Source of the DNA: Acidiflorens sp963847715
GTDB lineage: Bacteria; Acidobacteriota; Terriglobia; Terriglobales; Acidobacteriaceae
Direction of reading: 5' to 3'
Assembly (NCBI GenBank): GCA_963847715.1
Contig: CAWKAZ010000001.1
Coordinates: 129,646-193,645 of the forward strand
DNA length: 64,000 bases
Part shown: positions 19,197 through 27,787 of the stretch, piece after piece
Layout of the letters: each line of letters opens with the position of its first letter
How positions within the stretch are numbered: position 1 is the first letter of the stretch
The notes under the pieces: model-generated
What the model was told of the DNA's origin: nothing
Seen by the model: only the letters and a program-made list of their open reading frames with translations
Database searches by the model: none
Made by a program: the position numbers and the translations under genes

Positions 19197-19751
19197 ATGC
19201 GCAACTTTATCCTGGGAATCGTGATCACGATTGTGGTTTTGTTGATTATCGGCCTGGGCTTAGCGCTGCTTGGCTTTTTGCCCACCCGTGCCAACAGCAC
19301 GCCGCCGGATATGGAACGACATCTGGCCATGAGCGCTCTCGACAATTCCGTCGAGCGCCACGCGCCGCGCGTCAACAATCCCGTTCCACCAACGGATGAC
19401 AATCTGATCGCTGGGCTGAAGATCTACACCATGAATTGCGCGCTGTGCCACGGTGGCATCGATGGCCAGCCCTCCACTCTTGCGAACTCTTTTTATCCCG
19501 CTCCTCCAAACCTGATTCTCCATCCTCCAGACGATCCGGAATGGCACGTCTATTATGTGATTCACAATGGCGTCCGCTATTCAGGGATGCCGGCGTGGGA
19601 TAAGACGCTCTCGGATGCGGACATCTGGAAGATCACGGCGTTTCTTGCACGTGCGGATAAACTTCCGCCTGCGGTGCAAGACTATTGGAAGAAATCTACC
19701 GGAGTGAGCCCGCCAACGGCTGCACAGCAAGGGCATGAAGACCACAAGTAG
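19197..19751 (+). CDS. Membrane-anchored c-type cytochrome
   Basis: 184 residues. One N-terminal hydrophobic helix (residues 4-28) anchors the protein; the heme site is NCALCHGG (CxxCH) near residue 82 and the likely axial methionine is in YSGMPAW near residue 125. One heme in all. It probably moves electrons at the periplasmic face. No oxidase genes are adjacent. Confidence 0.88.
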   Translation: MRNFILGIVITIVVLLIIGLGLALLGFLPTRANSTPPDMERHLAMSALDNSVERHAPRVNNPVPPTDDNLIAGLKIYTMNCALCHGGIDGQPSTLANSFYPAPPNLILHPPDDPEWHVYYVIHNGVRYSGMPAWDKTLSDADIWKITAFLARADKLPPAVQDYWKKSTGVSPPTAAQQGHEDHK

Positions 19752-19786
19752 AAAAAACTCCATCGGATGAGAAGACACGACCACCG

Positions 19787-19852
19787 GGGCTAAAGCCCGC
19801 ACTGATTGGAGAAGGAGTACGCGGCCCTTGAAGGGCCGCTCTTCCACGGTGA
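19787..19852 (+). repeat. REP-like palindromic element, copy 2
   Basis: GGGCTAAAGCCC at 19787-19798 and GGCCCTTGAAGGGCC at 19823-19837, followed by GCTCTTCCACGGTGA. It is the reverse-oriented partner of the element at 7820-7882. Confidence 0.75.
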
Positions 19853-19949
19853 CGCAGGCATTCGTGAGTTGTTGCCGGAGCCTCTGGAACTCGTGCGTTT
19901 CCCGGTCGCGCAGGTATCGAGAGTTGTTCAGGACTCTGTTTATCCGTGC

Positions 19950-21317
19950 TTACCCAGGCGGATAGCTGAAGTTTACGGTAATCACAGTTTGCGTTGATGC
20001 GGCGTGGCCGTTGAGCGTGTAGGGTTGAAAGCGCCATTGCTTTACTGCGGCGATCGCTGCCCGTCCCAAAATAAAATATCCGCGAACGATTTTCAGATCT
20101 TCGACGCTGCCATCGCGCGCGATCAATGCTTGCAAGACCACAGATCCCTGAAGTTTCTGGTTCAACCCTTCCGACGGATAAACCGGATCGACCGTGTGCA
20201 CCAGCCGCGCGCGCGCTGACTGTTCCGACAGTTCTACGGGTTCACTTGTCGTCTGAATCTCAGGCGCTCGCACCGGAGACGAAACGGGCATCATCTGCGC
20301 GGGATTCACCGTGACCACCACTGGAGGCGCGATCGGGGGCGAATTCCTCATACTGTCGGGAATCACGGCAGCATGCTCTTGGCGGACTGGCGGTGTCACT
20401 GGAGCCTCATACACTGGCGTGGGCAACGGGAAGTCGTAAGCCTTGGACAAAGGAATGCGAGTATCCGGCAGTGATGATTCCGTCGCGGCAACTCCCAGGT
20501 GGTCCGGTTGCGCGCCGGAATTGGCAGGACTTCGGCTGAAATACGCATCCTGCTGCGCGTCACTGCCTGCGGAGCTTACCGGCGTCGCTCCGCCCTGGTT
20601 CATGTAAAAAAGCGAGGCAACGGATTCCTTCAAGACACGCGACACTCCCTCAGGAGTGTGCGCAAGATATACGATTGTGTCGCGCGCTCGCCACACGGTG
20701 ACAACAGCTGCCAGCATGATCACGGCCGCGACAACGGTTCGTGGCCCCAGCAGGTGACTGATGCTGCCGTGCGCGGCATCGCTTTCGTCGGCGGTGATTT
20801 CGTAGTTTTCGTTTCCTTCCGACGCGGATGCTCCCCCAGAATGTTCTGACTGCTCTTCATGACTTTGCGGAGCTGCATCGTTGGCGGAATGGGAACCTTG
20901 GTCTCTCGTCTCTGGTTGCGCGGCGGAGTCAGCCGCATCCTGGGCGCTCAGGGGCCGCATCTGTTCGCAAGCTTTGGCCAGGACAGCATCGGCTTCCTCA
21001 GCGGAGATCGGACGGTAAATCAGGAATTCGAGCCGGTTGTCGCGCATCTCGGCCGCTGTAGGCTCGTTATCGACGATTGCGATTCCGACTGCTTCCCGGT
21101 TCGGCGTGGATTCCCGAGCGCGCTTGAGGAGAAAACTCGACTCTGGCTGATCATTCCAGTCCGGAATCAGGCAGGAAAAGGCCCGAGTCTTGACTTTTTC
21201 GATGGCGGAAAAGATGTCGGAGCAGACTTCGAGGCGAATTTCGGCGCTTTCGCAGGCCGCGGTCATCGCGGTAGAGGTCTCGGGACTTTTTGAGAACAAA
21301 AGTGCGCGGAAAGCCAT
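19950..21317 (-). CDS. Receiver-like domain / TonB C-terminal fusion protein
   Basis: 455 residues. Residues 1-120 look like a degenerate response-regulator receiver (ALLFSKSPE start, alternating strands and helices, YRPIS near 106). A Gln/Ser-rich linker leads to one transmembrane helix near residue 195-210 (VVAAVIMLAAVVTV). A Pro-rich periplasmic spacer follows, and the last 90 residues are a TonB C-terminal domain (VDPVYPSEGLNQKLQGSVV, then AAIAAVKQWRFQPY). Such proteins transmit inner-membrane energy or signals to outer-membrane receptors. It lies downstream of the sigma/anti-sigma/DUF4097/PDZ genes. Confidence 0.8.
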   Translation of the reverse strand: MAFRALLFSKSPETSTAMTAACESAEIRLEVCSDIFSAIEKVKTRAFSCLIPDWNDQPESSFLLKRARESTPNREAVGIAIVDNEPTAAEMRDNRLEFLIYRPISAEEADAVLAKACEQMRPLSAQDAADSAAQPETRDQGSHSANDAAPQSHEEQSEHSGGASASEGNENYEITADESDAAHGSISHLLGPRTVVAAVIMLAAVVTVWRARDTIVYLAHTPEGVSRVLKESVASLFYMNQGGATPVSSAGSDAQQDAYFSRSPANSGAQPDHLGVAATESSLPDTRIPLSKAYDFPLPTPVYEAPVTPPVRQEHAAVIPDSMRNSPPIAPPVVVTVNPAQMMPVSSPVRAPEIQTTSEPVELSEQSARARLVHTVDPVYPSEGLNQKLQGSVVLQALIARDGSVEDLKIVRGYFILGRAAIAAVKQWRFQPYTLNGHAASTQTVITVNFSYPPG

Positions 21318-21474
21318 CGCGGAAACAGCTTATCGGGGATCACCGCAGCGCAACAGGTAACGAGTGGGTAGTGCAAACCGGGAATCTGGCCAACCTCAAT
21401 GAAATCTGAGGTTTTCCTTGGGCTTGGTGACTTTAGTTACCTGCTGGCAGCCGGCCCAGTTCGCTTCGCCAGGC

Positions 21475-22584
21475 TTAGATATCGGCCCAATGAGTGAAAA
21501 GTCCGTGATGCTGTTCCTGCCGCCTTTTCTGCATTTCCTGGATCCGGTCTTGCATCTCTCGTTGGCGATCCTGCCATTCGCGCTGACGGTCCTGGAGCCG
21601 CTTCTCCATTTCTTCCGAGCGGCGGGCTTGTTCCAGAGCCCTTTCCATGATGGCGGGATTAAGACGGGCGAGCTGATCTGCCTCACTGATCGCTTTCTCC
21701 GTCTCGGCAGTGAAATTGTGAAGATCGAAGCTGTCTTCCCACAGGCTGCCGGAATCTTTCTTCTCCGGAAGCGGCAGCGTGAGGTTCTGCTCGCGCTTGT
21801 CGCGGATGACGGTCACATTCGCGCTGCCACTCGAGGAAGAACGCAGCGCATGCGTAAAGTCAGACGTGTCGTGCACTGGCTGATTGTTGACCTTGATCAC
21901 AACGTCTCCAGCGCGGAAGCCAGCCTTCTCGCCGTGACTGCCCTTTTCTACCGACCTGACCAGCACGCCGTTGCCGCCCTTGACGCCGAAGAAATCACCA
22001 AGTTGTGGGCTGATATTTTCCACCATCAACCCGCTGCGCGCCGACTGGTGTACCACCACCACCGACACCGGAAGATCGAAGTCCGGCATATTCGGCATCT
22101 TCGGAATGTCGATCTTGAAGTTGCCGCTGTTCGGCTCCCAGGTCATCGATTTGTGACGGTCGGCCAGTTGTACCTTGATCGTCTGGGCCACGCCGTCGCG
22201 GCTAATGCCGAGATTGACGATGCGACCCGGAGGCGTTTCCTTGATCATCCGGCGCAATTGGGCGGCGCTTTCGACCGCCGTGCCGTTCAGGCTGACGATG
22301 ACGTCATGTTCGTGAAGACCGGCTTTGCCAGCGGGAGCGTCCTGGTCGACCATGGTGACTTCAGCGCCGTGCTCTTCTTTGAGCTTTAATTCCCCGAGCC
22401 GTTCCGCGGAGACGTCGGCAATGTCGACTCCAAGATAGGACGAACCGCCACCGCCTTCATCCGAACCGTAGCTCGAATCCCAGTTTTCGCCGGCGCGATC
22501 GTAGTTCTGCGCCGGTTGGGCGCTGGAGGCGAGTGAAACGACGAGCGCAAAAAGAGCCATGCAAAGCAGAAAGCGATGAAGCAT
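21475..22584 (-). CDS. Secreted double-PDZ protein with C-terminal coiled coil
   Basis: 369 residues. Signal peptide to about residue 23. PDZ domain 1 at about 50-135 (SYLGVDIADVS, APAGKAGLHEHDVIVSLNG) and PDZ domain 2 at about 185-270 (GVLVRSVEKGSHGEKAGF, AGDVVIKVNNQPV). There is no trypsin-like protease domain, so it is not a DegP-type protease. The last 65 residues are a charged coiled coil with RQREWQDRQREMQDR-like repeats. Probably a periplasmic scaffold or sensor working with the DUF4097 protein upstream. Confidence 0.85.
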   Translation of the reverse strand: MLHRFLLCMALFALVVSLASSAQPAQNYDRAGENWDSSYGSDEGGGGSSYLGVDIADVSAERLGELKLKEEHGAEVTMVDQDAPAGKAGLHEHDVIVSLNGTAVESAAQLRRMIKETPPGRIVNLGISRDGVAQTIKVQLADRHKSMTWEPNSGNFKIDIPKMPNMPDFDLPVSVVVVHQSARSGLMVENISPQLGDFFGVKGGNGVLVRSVEKGSHGEKAGFRAGDVVIKVNNQPVHDTSDFTHALRSSSSGSANVTVIRDKREQNLTLPLPEKKDSGSLWEDSFDLHNFTAETEKAISEADQLARLNPAIMERALEQARRSEEMEKRLQDRQREWQDRQREMQDRIQEMQKRRQEQHHGLFTHWADI

Positions 22585-22601
22585 AGACCCTCCGTGAATT
22601 T

Positions 22602-22676
22602 GGTCGTTGGTCGTTCGTCGTTAGCACTACGGCTTCTGCGCGGACGACCAGCGACTAACGACCAGCGACTGTTCTT
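22602..22676. repeat. GGTCGTT-type repeat hairpin
   Basis: Arm 1 is a run of GGTCGTT/CGTCGTT 7-mers; arm 2 (from 22644) is made of CGACCAGCGACTAA units. The arms pair imperfectly. Located between the DUF4097 and PDZ genes. Confidence 0.65.
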
Positions 22677-23868
22677 ATCGACTTACGCGACGAAAATTCA
22701 CATTCCCGGAATTTGTCCGGACTTTCAACACCGGCCCGCCACCGTTGAGCTGACCTTCCGCCGTCACCGTCTTCGGACCCCACTGCCCGCCTTCGCTGGA
22801 CACGTGAATATCCTGGAAGTCGCTGTGGATTGTGTGGCCATTCGCAATTTCGATTTCCGCACGAATTGATATCGCAAGGTCATTCGCGAGATAGACAGTG
22901 ATGTCGCCAGCGGAGGTCTCGAGTGTGGAATCGCTGCGGTGATCGGCGCCGGAAAGCAGTTTCACGATGATGCCACCGGCTGAGGTTTCCGCCTTTACCG
23001 ACGTGGCGCCGTCCAATTGAATGCTGCCGCCACCGGTCTGCGCCTGCACCCGGCCTTTGGCTGAAGCCAGTCGAATGCTGCCTGCACCTGTTTCGATTTC
23101 CGCTGGACCGCCGATTTCGCCCAGTTCAATGCTGCCACCGCCGGTTGTGGCTTTCACGGTGCCGCCACATTTTTCCACTCGGATACTGCCTGCGCCCGTC
23201 TCGAGCACCGCGCCCTGGAGTCCGGAAAGCAGCACTAGACTGCCACCGCCGCTTTCCGCCTTGATCTCACCTTTGACCGATGAAATCTTGATGTTTCCGC
23301 CGCCGGTTTCGAGCTTTACGTTGCCCTGGACGCTGCCCACTTCAATCGTGCCGCCGCCAGTTTCCGCTGTTACCTCGCCGCCAATATCATCCAGATGAAG
23401 ATTGCCGCCGCCGCTGCTGATTTCGACGCGGCCGGCGATGCTGGTCGCGCTGGCGCTGCCTCCGCCGGTTTCGATTTTCGCCCAATCGAGGTTTCGCGGC
23501 ACGTTGATCACAAAATCGTCGGAACATCGACGATCGCGTCCACCCGACTCGGCAACGATCCAAGCGGTGTCTCCCTTGACGGCTGCGCTGATGCGATAAG
23601 ACTCAAATTCGCGGCGGGCTTGCTGCTCTGAAGATGTATAGGCTTTGCGATGAATGACGTATGTAATGCCCGATTGCGATCCGCCCTGAACTCGCACCGA
23701 ACCAGAAGCCAGCTTTGCCCGCAGGTTCTTTGCCGCGCCGAGGTTGCCGGTCATTTCCTGGACCCAGTTATTGCCTTCGCGATAGACCCGTGTTTCCTGG
23801 CTGAGAGCCAGTGACGCCAGTGCAGCGACCACGACTGCAACACCAGCGAGTTTTATTGCCTGCTTCAA
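22675..23868 (-). CDS. Secreted DUF4097 repeat protein
   Basis: 397 residues with a signal peptide ending near SLALSQ. Between about residues 130 and 310 there are eleven units of 15-20 residues, each with an ETGGGSI-type turn followed by a short strand. This is the pattern of the DUF4097 parallel beta-solenoid. The first unit follows a VPRNLDWAKI segment. Function of the family is not settled; such proteins are often encoded beside ECF sigma or anti-sigma genes. It sits between the anti-sigma gene and the PDZ gene in one leftward set. Confidence 0.88.
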   Translation of the reverse strand: MKQAIKLAGVAVVVAALASLALSQETRVYREGNNWVQEMTGNLGAAKNLRAKLASGSVRVQGGSQSGITYVIHRKAYTSSEQQARREFESYRISAAVKGDTAWIVAESGGRDRRCSDDFVINVPRNLDWAKIETGGGSASATSIAGRVEISSGGGNLHLDDIGGEVTAETGGGTIEVGSVQGNVKLETGGGNIKISSVKGEIKAESGGGSLVLLSGLQGAVLETGAGSIRVEKCGGTVKATTGGGSIELGEIGGPAEIETGAGSIRLASAKGRVQAQTGGGSIQLDGATSVKAETSAGGIIVKLLSGADHRSDSTLETSAGDITVYLANDLAISIRAEIEIANGHTIHSDFQDIHVSSEGGQWGPKTVTAEGQLNGGGPVLKVRTNSGNVNFRRVSR

Positions 23869-23892
23869 TGAATTGCCTCCTTAAAGTTCCTG

Positions 23893-23992
23893 AGTCGATG
23901 GTCGTTCGTCGTTCGTCGCTCGTCGTTCGCCATCTCGTCGAGGGCTCTGAGCACTTGCTCACGACCAACGACGAACGACCAGCGACGGTTTT
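23893..23992. repeat. Perfect 14-bp hairpin from GTCGTTC units
   Basis: 23900-23913 (GGTCGTTCGTCGTT) pairs with 23967-23980. Neighbouring bases continue the same 7-mer words. Located between the anti-sigma and DUF4097 genes. Confidence 0.7.
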
Positions 23993-24961
23993 CTAATCCA
24001 TCTCTGGCATCTGCGCCAGCATCGTTCTCGCCTGCGACCGGATCGACGGATTTTGATCCGTCTGCGACAGCTTGGTCAGCACCGAACGCACGTTGCTGTC
24101 GGTTTTCATCGGCTCGACCAGGCGCAATGCCTGCATTCGCACTCCGGAATTCGTATCGCTGATCAGCGCCCGCAGTACTCCGTCCCTCACCTGCGGATCC
24201 TGCCGCACGAAGCCACTCAGGCCATCGATCGCCTTCAGACGCACGCCAGGGTTGGTGTCGTTCTGCAACGCGTAGAGCAATGCCTCGCGCACGCGCGAGT
24301 CGTCGGGCGCCTGCGTCAGCAGATCCACCGAATCCATTCGGACTCCCGAGTTGTAATTGTTGCGCGCCGCGAACAGAAGCAATTGCTGGATGCGTTGGTC
24401 GTTCAATGAGCCTTGCGCTTCCTGGGTAGAAACTGTGTCGTACTTGATGCTCACCTGATTCGATCCCGGCTCTTGCGTAACGGACCGGATGCCCGTGATC
24501 GCAGATGATTCCAGAGGTTGACCCGCCGTCGGAATGCTGCCGGTGGATCCCACCGAACTCGTCAACGTGCCCGTATCGCTGCGCCCCGAGGCGAGAAAGT
24601 TGTACGTAGCGCCAATGCCTCCGCCAAATCCCACGATGAAGATTGCCGCGGCCAGCGCTGGCGCCATGCGAATCTGCCGCAACCAAAGTGCGGGCTCAAG
24701 AATCAGCCGCTGCCAAAAGCCTCCCGGCCGCGTCGTTTCGAGCGCTTCCTGCAACCGCATGCGCGAGGATGCCAGCAGGTTCGGAGTCGGCTCGGCCACC
24801 GGCAACTCCGAAAGCTCCGCATGGAACTTGCGAGTTATTTTCAGCTCAGTGGCGCACGCCGGACAACGTCCGAGGTGCTGCTCGACCTCGTACCGGGCAT
24901 CGTCTTCCAGTTCGTTGTAAACGTAGAAGAGAATATTTTGTCGTACCCAATCACATTTCAT
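23993..24961 (-). CDS. Zinc-finger anti-sigma factor fused to HEAT repeats
   Basis: 322 residues. The N-terminus is an anti-sigma zinc-binding module: conserved C3 and HLGRCPAC (Hx3CxxC) near residues 29-36. One transmembrane helix lies at about 102-120 (PALAAAIFIVGFGGGIGA). The periplasmic C-terminal half holds four HEAT units of about 37 residues, each with an NSGVRM/NPGVRL turn. It would hold the ECF sigma factor encoded upstream at the membrane, and the HEAT solenoid may sense a partner protein. The domain mix is unusual for an anti-sigma factor. Confidence 0.85.
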   Translation of the reverse strand: MKCDWVRQNILFYVYNELEDDARYEVEQHLGRCPACATELKITRKFHAELSELPVAEPTPNLLASSRMRLQEALETTRPGGFWQRLILEPALWLRQIRMAPALAAAIFIVGFGGGIGATYNFLASGRSDTGTLTSSVGSTGSIPTAGQPLESSAITGIRSVTQEPGSNQVSIKYDTVSTQEAQGSLNDQRIQQLLLFAARNNYNSGVRMDSVDLLTQAPDDSRVREALLYALQNDTNPGVRLKAIDGLSGFVRQDPQVRDGVLRALISDTNSGVRMQALRLVEPMKTDSNVRSVLTKLSQTDQNPSIRSQARTMLAQMPEMD

Positions 24962-24994
24962 GTTCGTATTCCTTCGCGGGAACTAGTCCCTCAG

Positions 24995-25047
24995 GGGCTA
25001 AAGCCCGCATCCTGCCACGTGCCGAGCGGCACGGCTAAAGCCGTGCC
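24995..25047. repeat. Two small palindromes (GGGCTAAAGCCC and GGCACGGCTAAAGCCGTGCC)
   Basis: Perfect palindromes at 24995-25006 and 25028-25047 between the sigma and anti-sigma genes. They share the CTAAAG centre with the REP-like element at 19787. Confidence 0.7.
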
Positions 25048-25080
25048 CTACCCAAAAACGATTCACTAGCAAATTTGAAC

Positions 25081-25815
25081 TCATCGCATCTCCGCCAGCG
25101 CGGCCCGCAGTTTCTGCGTCGCGCGAAATAACGTATTCTTTGCTGTTTCTTCCGTCGTATTCAGCATCTCGCCCACGGTCCGCAGCTTCAGGCCGTGGTA
25201 GTGCTTCAGCTCAAACACCATTCGCTCGCGAGGCGTCAGCGTGGTCAACGCCTTTCCGATCTTCCTGCCCAACTCCCGGCGCATTAAGTCGCGCTCCGGA
25301 TTCGCTCCCGACCGTATGTCGGCAAACTGTTCGAGCCGGCTGTACTCTTCGCCCGAGGCATCGATCGCTACGGGAGCTTCTTCCTTACGCACGTTCCGTT
25401 TTCGCAGATGATCGAGGCAGAGGTTGGTAACGATCCGGTAAATCCAGGTGTAGAAGGAACACTCAAACCGGAAACTGCCGAGGTTCTTGTAGGCCTTGAG
25501 AAAGGCTTCCTGATAGACGTCCTGAGCGTCGGACTCAGATCCGGTCAGGTGCAACGCCAGCCGCAGCACCGACTGATCGTAGTGACGCACCAACACCTCG
25601 AAGGCGGCACGGTTGCCCTGCTGCGCCTCCCGGATCAGACCGGTATCGTCAATGCGGTTGCCCTGTGCCGCCAAAGAGCCCCTCAGATTCCCATACGACG
25701 TGGGGTTCCGGTTACCGCTACTTTGTTCCGTCCGTCTTGGTCCATAACTTTGTCCATAACCAGGACGGTAATTCTCGCCAACCGGAATTGCTACTGCGCA
25801 TGAATCGGCCGGCAT
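25081..25815 (-). CDS. ECF-type RNA polymerase sigma factor
   Basis: 244 residues. Region 2 shows YDQSVLRLALHLTGSESDAQDVYQEAF and the WIYRIVTNLCLDHLRKR helix; region 4 shows LTPRERMVFELKHYHGLKLRTVGE with the ETAKNTLFRA recognition helix. An N-terminal extension of about 55 residues, rich in Gly/Asn/Tyr, precedes region 2. It leads the leftward set with the HEAT anti-sigma, DUF4097, PDZ and TonB genes and likely controls them. The spacing of 119 bases to the anti-sigma gene is filled by palindromes. Confidence 0.93.
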   Translation of the reverse strand: MPADSCAVAIPVGENYRPGYGQSYGPRRTEQSSGNRNPTSYGNLRGSLAAQGNRIDDTGLIREAQQGNRAAFEVLVRHYDQSVLRLALHLTGSESDAQDVYQEAFLKAYKNLGSFRFECSFYTWIYRIVTNLCLDHLRKRNVRKEEAPVAIDASGEEYSRLEQFADIRSGANPERDLMRRELGRKIGKALTTLTPRERMVFELKHYHGLKLRTVGEMLNTTEETAKNTLFRATQKLRAALAEMR

Positions 25816-25984
25816 TGTCTCTCTCTGTCCCCTACAAGTGTCAATCCTTGGCCTTGCACAGAAATAGACGAGGTAGCAGCCGGAACGTTAGCAGATTATC
25901 AGGAGTTGGCCCTTGGTTTGCTTGACAGTTTGTCGGTGTATGGCGGACGCCTTCCGCTATCCGGGCCCGATTCACGCCTTCAGT

Positions 25985-26455
25985 TCAGAACTTCAGGCGC
26001 ATCTCGTTGGTAGCCTCAAATCCCAGCTTTTCATACAAATGGCGACCTTCAGGGCTGGCGTGCAAGTTTACGCCGCGGAAGCCCTGCCGTTTGAGCCACT
26101 CCATGATTGTCAGCATGACCTGCCGGGCGATCCCTTGCTTGCGGAACTCAGCTTCGGTATAGACGTTCAGAATGACGGCTCGCTGCGTGCAGGGATCGTG
26201 CGGATTTGCTGGCCACGGACAGAGCAGGACCCCGCCGCCCCCGGCGACGCGACCGGAGGCGTCGAGCGCCAGCCAGTGACGGTACGAACCGTCGGCAAGG
26301 GCCCGCGCCAGCCATGGTCTGGCAACTTCCACCATGCGATCAAGTTCCTCAACCGTGCCTTCGGCCATGTCGCGAAACATCGACCGCCGGTGATGAAGAA
26401 TGATCGCCGACTCACTGGCTGCCGCCTCTCGGATTGTGATTTCACCTGCCGTCAT
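25985..26455 (-). CDS. GNAT family N-acetyltransferase
   Basis: 156 residues. ITIREAAASE start, the acetyl-CoA loop FRKQGIARQVML near residue 110, and HASPEGRHLYEKLGF at the end. Substrate unknown. Divergent from queD. Confidence 0.85.
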   Translation of the reverse strand: MTAGEITIREAAASESAIILHHRRSMFRDMAEGTVEELDRMVEVARPWLARALADGSYRHWLALDASGRVAGGGGVLLCPWPANPHDPCTQRAVILNVYTEAEFRKQGIARQVMLTIMEWLKRQGFRGVNLHASPEGRHLYEKLGFEATNEMRLKF

Positions 26456-26529
26456 ATTCGTGCCGTGTTTCTGTAGCTCTCAAAAGGTACAATAAAAATC
26501 AGATTCGCAGTCGAGGCTAACCAGATTTC

Positions 26530-26907
26530 ATGTACGAAGTAACTGTCGAAGACACATTCGCAGCAGGGCACTACCTGCGCAACTACAAAGGCAAGTGCGA
26601 GAACCCGCACGGCCACAATTACAAAATCCGTGTGACTCTCGCCGGCACCGAGCTCGATAAGGCCGGGCTGTTGCTCGACTTCAAGGATCTTAAAGAAGTG
26701 ATGAAGCATGCCATCGACCGCCTCGATCACCAGATGATCAACGACATCGAACCCTTCACCGTCCTGAACCCGTCGGCCGAGAATTTAGCTAAATATTTTT
26801 ATGACGAAACCAACAAGCATCTCGCCGCCGTAACCAGCGGGCGCGTAAGAGTAAAAGACGCCACCGTGTTTGAGACTGACACGACCACGGCGAAGTACGC
26901 GGAGTAG
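26530..26907 (+). CDS. queD: 6-carboxy-5,6,7,8-tetrahydropterin synthase QueD
   Basis: 125 residues. Zinc-ligand histidines in FAAGHYL and HGHNYK, the catalytic cysteine in KCENPHGHN, and the DHQMINDIEPF and NPSAENLAKY motifs define QueD of the PTPS fold. It makes the precursor of 7-deazaguanine for queuosine. A likely -10 box TACAAT lies near 26488. queE follows after 42 bases. Confidence 0.95.
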   Translation: MYEVTVEDTFAAGHYLRNYKGKCENPHGHNYKIRVTLAGTELDKAGLLLDFKDLKEVMKHAIDRLDHQMINDIEPFTVLNPSAENLAKYFYDETNKHLAAVTSGRVRVKDATVFETDTTTAKYAE

Positions 26908-26949
26908 CGCGCCGGGTTTTACTGAAAGCTGATAGCTGACGGCTCTCCC

Positions 26950-27633
26950 ATGCAGATCACCGAAATCTACAAATCGCTCCAGGGCGAATCAACCTATGCT
27001 GGCCTGCCATGCGTCTTCGTACGCCTGACCGGATGCAACCTGCGCTGCTCCTGGTGCGACAGCGAGTTCAGCTTCTACGGCGGCCGCAAGATGTCGATCG
27101 GCGAGGTGTTGTCTGAGGTTGCCCGCCTGAGTCCGGACGGCGGACTGGTCGAGATCACGGGCGGCGAGCCGATGCTGCAGGAGCGCGACGTGATCCCGCT
27201 GATGGAGCAACTGCTGGATGCCGATTATCACGTGCTGCTCGAAACCAGCGGTGAACGGCCACTGGCGCGGGTTCCGAAGCAAGTGATTAAGATTGTCGAT
27301 GTGAAGTGCCCGCACTCAGGAGAGCCAAATACCTTCGCGTTCGAGAACCTGAAAGCGCTGAAGCCACACGACGAGTTGAAGTTTGTCTTGACCGATCGCG
27401 CGGATTACGAATTCGCCCGCGACTTTGTCCTGGAACACGCGCTGGCCGCGCGCGTACACGCCATCTTATTCTCGCCCGCCTTCGAGAAAGCCGCGACGGG
27501 CTCCCGCGATACTTCGCACTGCCTGCTCGATCCCCAGGAACTCGCGCAGTGGATACTCGCCGACAACGTTCCGGCGCGGCTCAGCCTGCAAATTCACAAA
27601 CTGATCTGGGATCCAGCCGCTAAGGGCGTGTAG
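26950..27633 (+). CDS. queE: 7-carboxy-7-deazaguanine synthase QueE
   Basis: 227 residues, radical SAM enzyme. GCNLRCSWCDSEF at about residues 28-40 holds the CxxxxxxCxxC-type cluster arrangement of QueE (also C21), with EITGGEPMLQ downstream and KCPHSGE later. It converts the QueD product to CDG. The queD-queE pair supplies queuosine precursors; gluQ at 35540 acts on finished queuosine. The spacer before it contains a TTTTACTGA-type repeat core. Confidence 0.93.
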   Translation: MQITEIYKSLQGESTYAGLPCVFVRLTGCNLRCSWCDSEFSFYGGRKMSIGEVLSEVARLSPDGGLVEITGGEPMLQERDVIPLMEQLLDADYHVLLETSGERPLARVPKQVIKIVDVKCPHSGEPNTFAFENLKALKPHDELKFVLTDRADYEFARDFVLEHALAARVHAILFSPAFEKAATGSRDTSHCLLDPQELAQWILADNVPARLSLQIHKLIWDPAAKGV

Positions 27634-27726
27634 CGACAAGACTAGATTCGTATCGTGGCACGCCTTCAGGCGTCTCTGAGTCCGGCTTTCGGCCGCCCCT
27701 GAAGGGGAATCTGATATGAAGAAAAG

Positions 27727-27758
27727 GCGGCATCGCTGAAGCGATGCCCTGATACGAA
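27727..27758 (-). repeat. 32-base dispersed repeat with an internal hairpin, copy 1
   Basis: Read leftward it is identical over 32 bases to 59487-59518. It contains the palindrome GCATCGCTTCAGCGATGC and a TTCGTATCAGG flank. The spacer from 27634 also holds a second small palindrome CGCCTTCAGGCG. Confidence 0.8.
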
Positions 27759-27787
27759 ACTTCAAATTTCTGTTTTTCTGTAGAAGC

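Noticed and set aside
21418..22389. 323-codon rightward frame opposite the PDZ gene
   Set aside because: The leftward frame has a signal peptide and two PDZ domains; the rightward one has no recognisable fold.
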